Source: Burkholderiaceae bacterium (GTDB taxonomy: Bacteria > Pseudomonadota > Gammaproteobacteria > Burkholderiales > Burkholderiaceae_C). Taken from it: a stretch of DNA of 64,000 nt. The notes below the pieces were generated by a model. The model worked only from the letters and a program-made list of their open reading frames with translations, was not told where the DNA came from and did not search any database. Below, piece after piece: positions 63,779 through 64,000 of this stretch (positions are counted from its first letter, which is position 1; each line of letters begins with the position of its first letter). The DNA lies in assembly GCA_030654805.1 (NCBI GenBank), contig JAURWR010000040.1, forward strand, positions 50,205 to 114,204, given 5' to 3'. The position numbers were made by a program, and so were the translations under genes.

Positions 63779-64000
63779 TCAGAAGAAGGTGGTCTCGGTG
63801 CTGCTGGCCGCCGCCGTGCTGGCCGCCATGAGCATGCCGCTGCCGCTGGCCGCGGCATGCTGCTCGGCGGTGGTGTAGCCCACGCTCAGCAAGGCGGCCC
63901 ACTCGGCGGCATCGGGCGCACGGCCCTCGGCCAAGGCGGTTTGCAGCCGGGCCATGGCCGCGCCGATCGAGGTGTTGACCTGGTCCAGGATCTGGTTGAC
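63779..64000 (-). CDS. C-terminal part of a truncated (window-edge) protein, probably chemotaxis-linked
   Basis: Open frame to window end: VNQILDQVNTSIGAAMARLQTALAEGRAPDAAEWAALLSVGYTTAEQHAAASGSGMLMAASTAAASSTETTFF. Confidence 0.6.
   Translation of the reverse strand, partial: VNQILDQVNTSIGAAMARLQTALAEGRAPDAAEWAALLSVGYTTAEQHAAASGSGMLMAASTAAASSTETTFF

Overview
High-GC beta-proteobacterial chromosome (gene content and order look like Burkholderiales) around the replication-initiation locus: mnmE-yidC-yidD-rnpA-rpmH < > dnaA-dnaN-gyrB. Left of it are maeB, a secreted barnase-like RNase with its barstar, rsmA-surA-lptD, amgK, a Hanks-type kinase fused to a universal-stress domain and overlapping a metallophosphoesterase, and a sterol-desaturase-like gene. 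Right of gyrB is a small accessory patch (lone P-loop ATPase, GIY-YIG-like protein, Trp-rich protein, SDR, TerB-like protein). It is followed by ApbE-NosR without nosZ, ubiA, a VapBC pair, gdhA-proC-CsgG-like-putA, YggS, pilT-pilU, dolP-diaA-yraN/rsmI, tldD, DAHP synthase, a cobalamin adenosyltransferase, a decayed FAD-linked oxidase, spoVR-yeaH-prkA and a complete chemotaxis cluster (cheY-STAS-cheA-mcp-cheW-cheR-cheD-cheB). The most interesting unannotated signal is a 23-aa leader peptide (MKHAFGFFYFWFSNRTGGREASA) followed by a strong intrinsic terminator just upstream of DAHP synthase: an apparent attenuator whose control codons cover Phe, Tyr and Trp together. Other points of interest: the RNase/barstar pair, the ATPase island after gyrB, the kinase-UspA/phosphatase overlap, the orphan NosR-ApbE pair, the oxidase pseudogene, a tandem-HAMP soluble receptor, and dispersed palindromic repeats flanking pilU and between other genes. 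No tRNA, rRNA, CRISPR array or intact transposon was recognised. All family assignments come from reading the sequence, with no database search.
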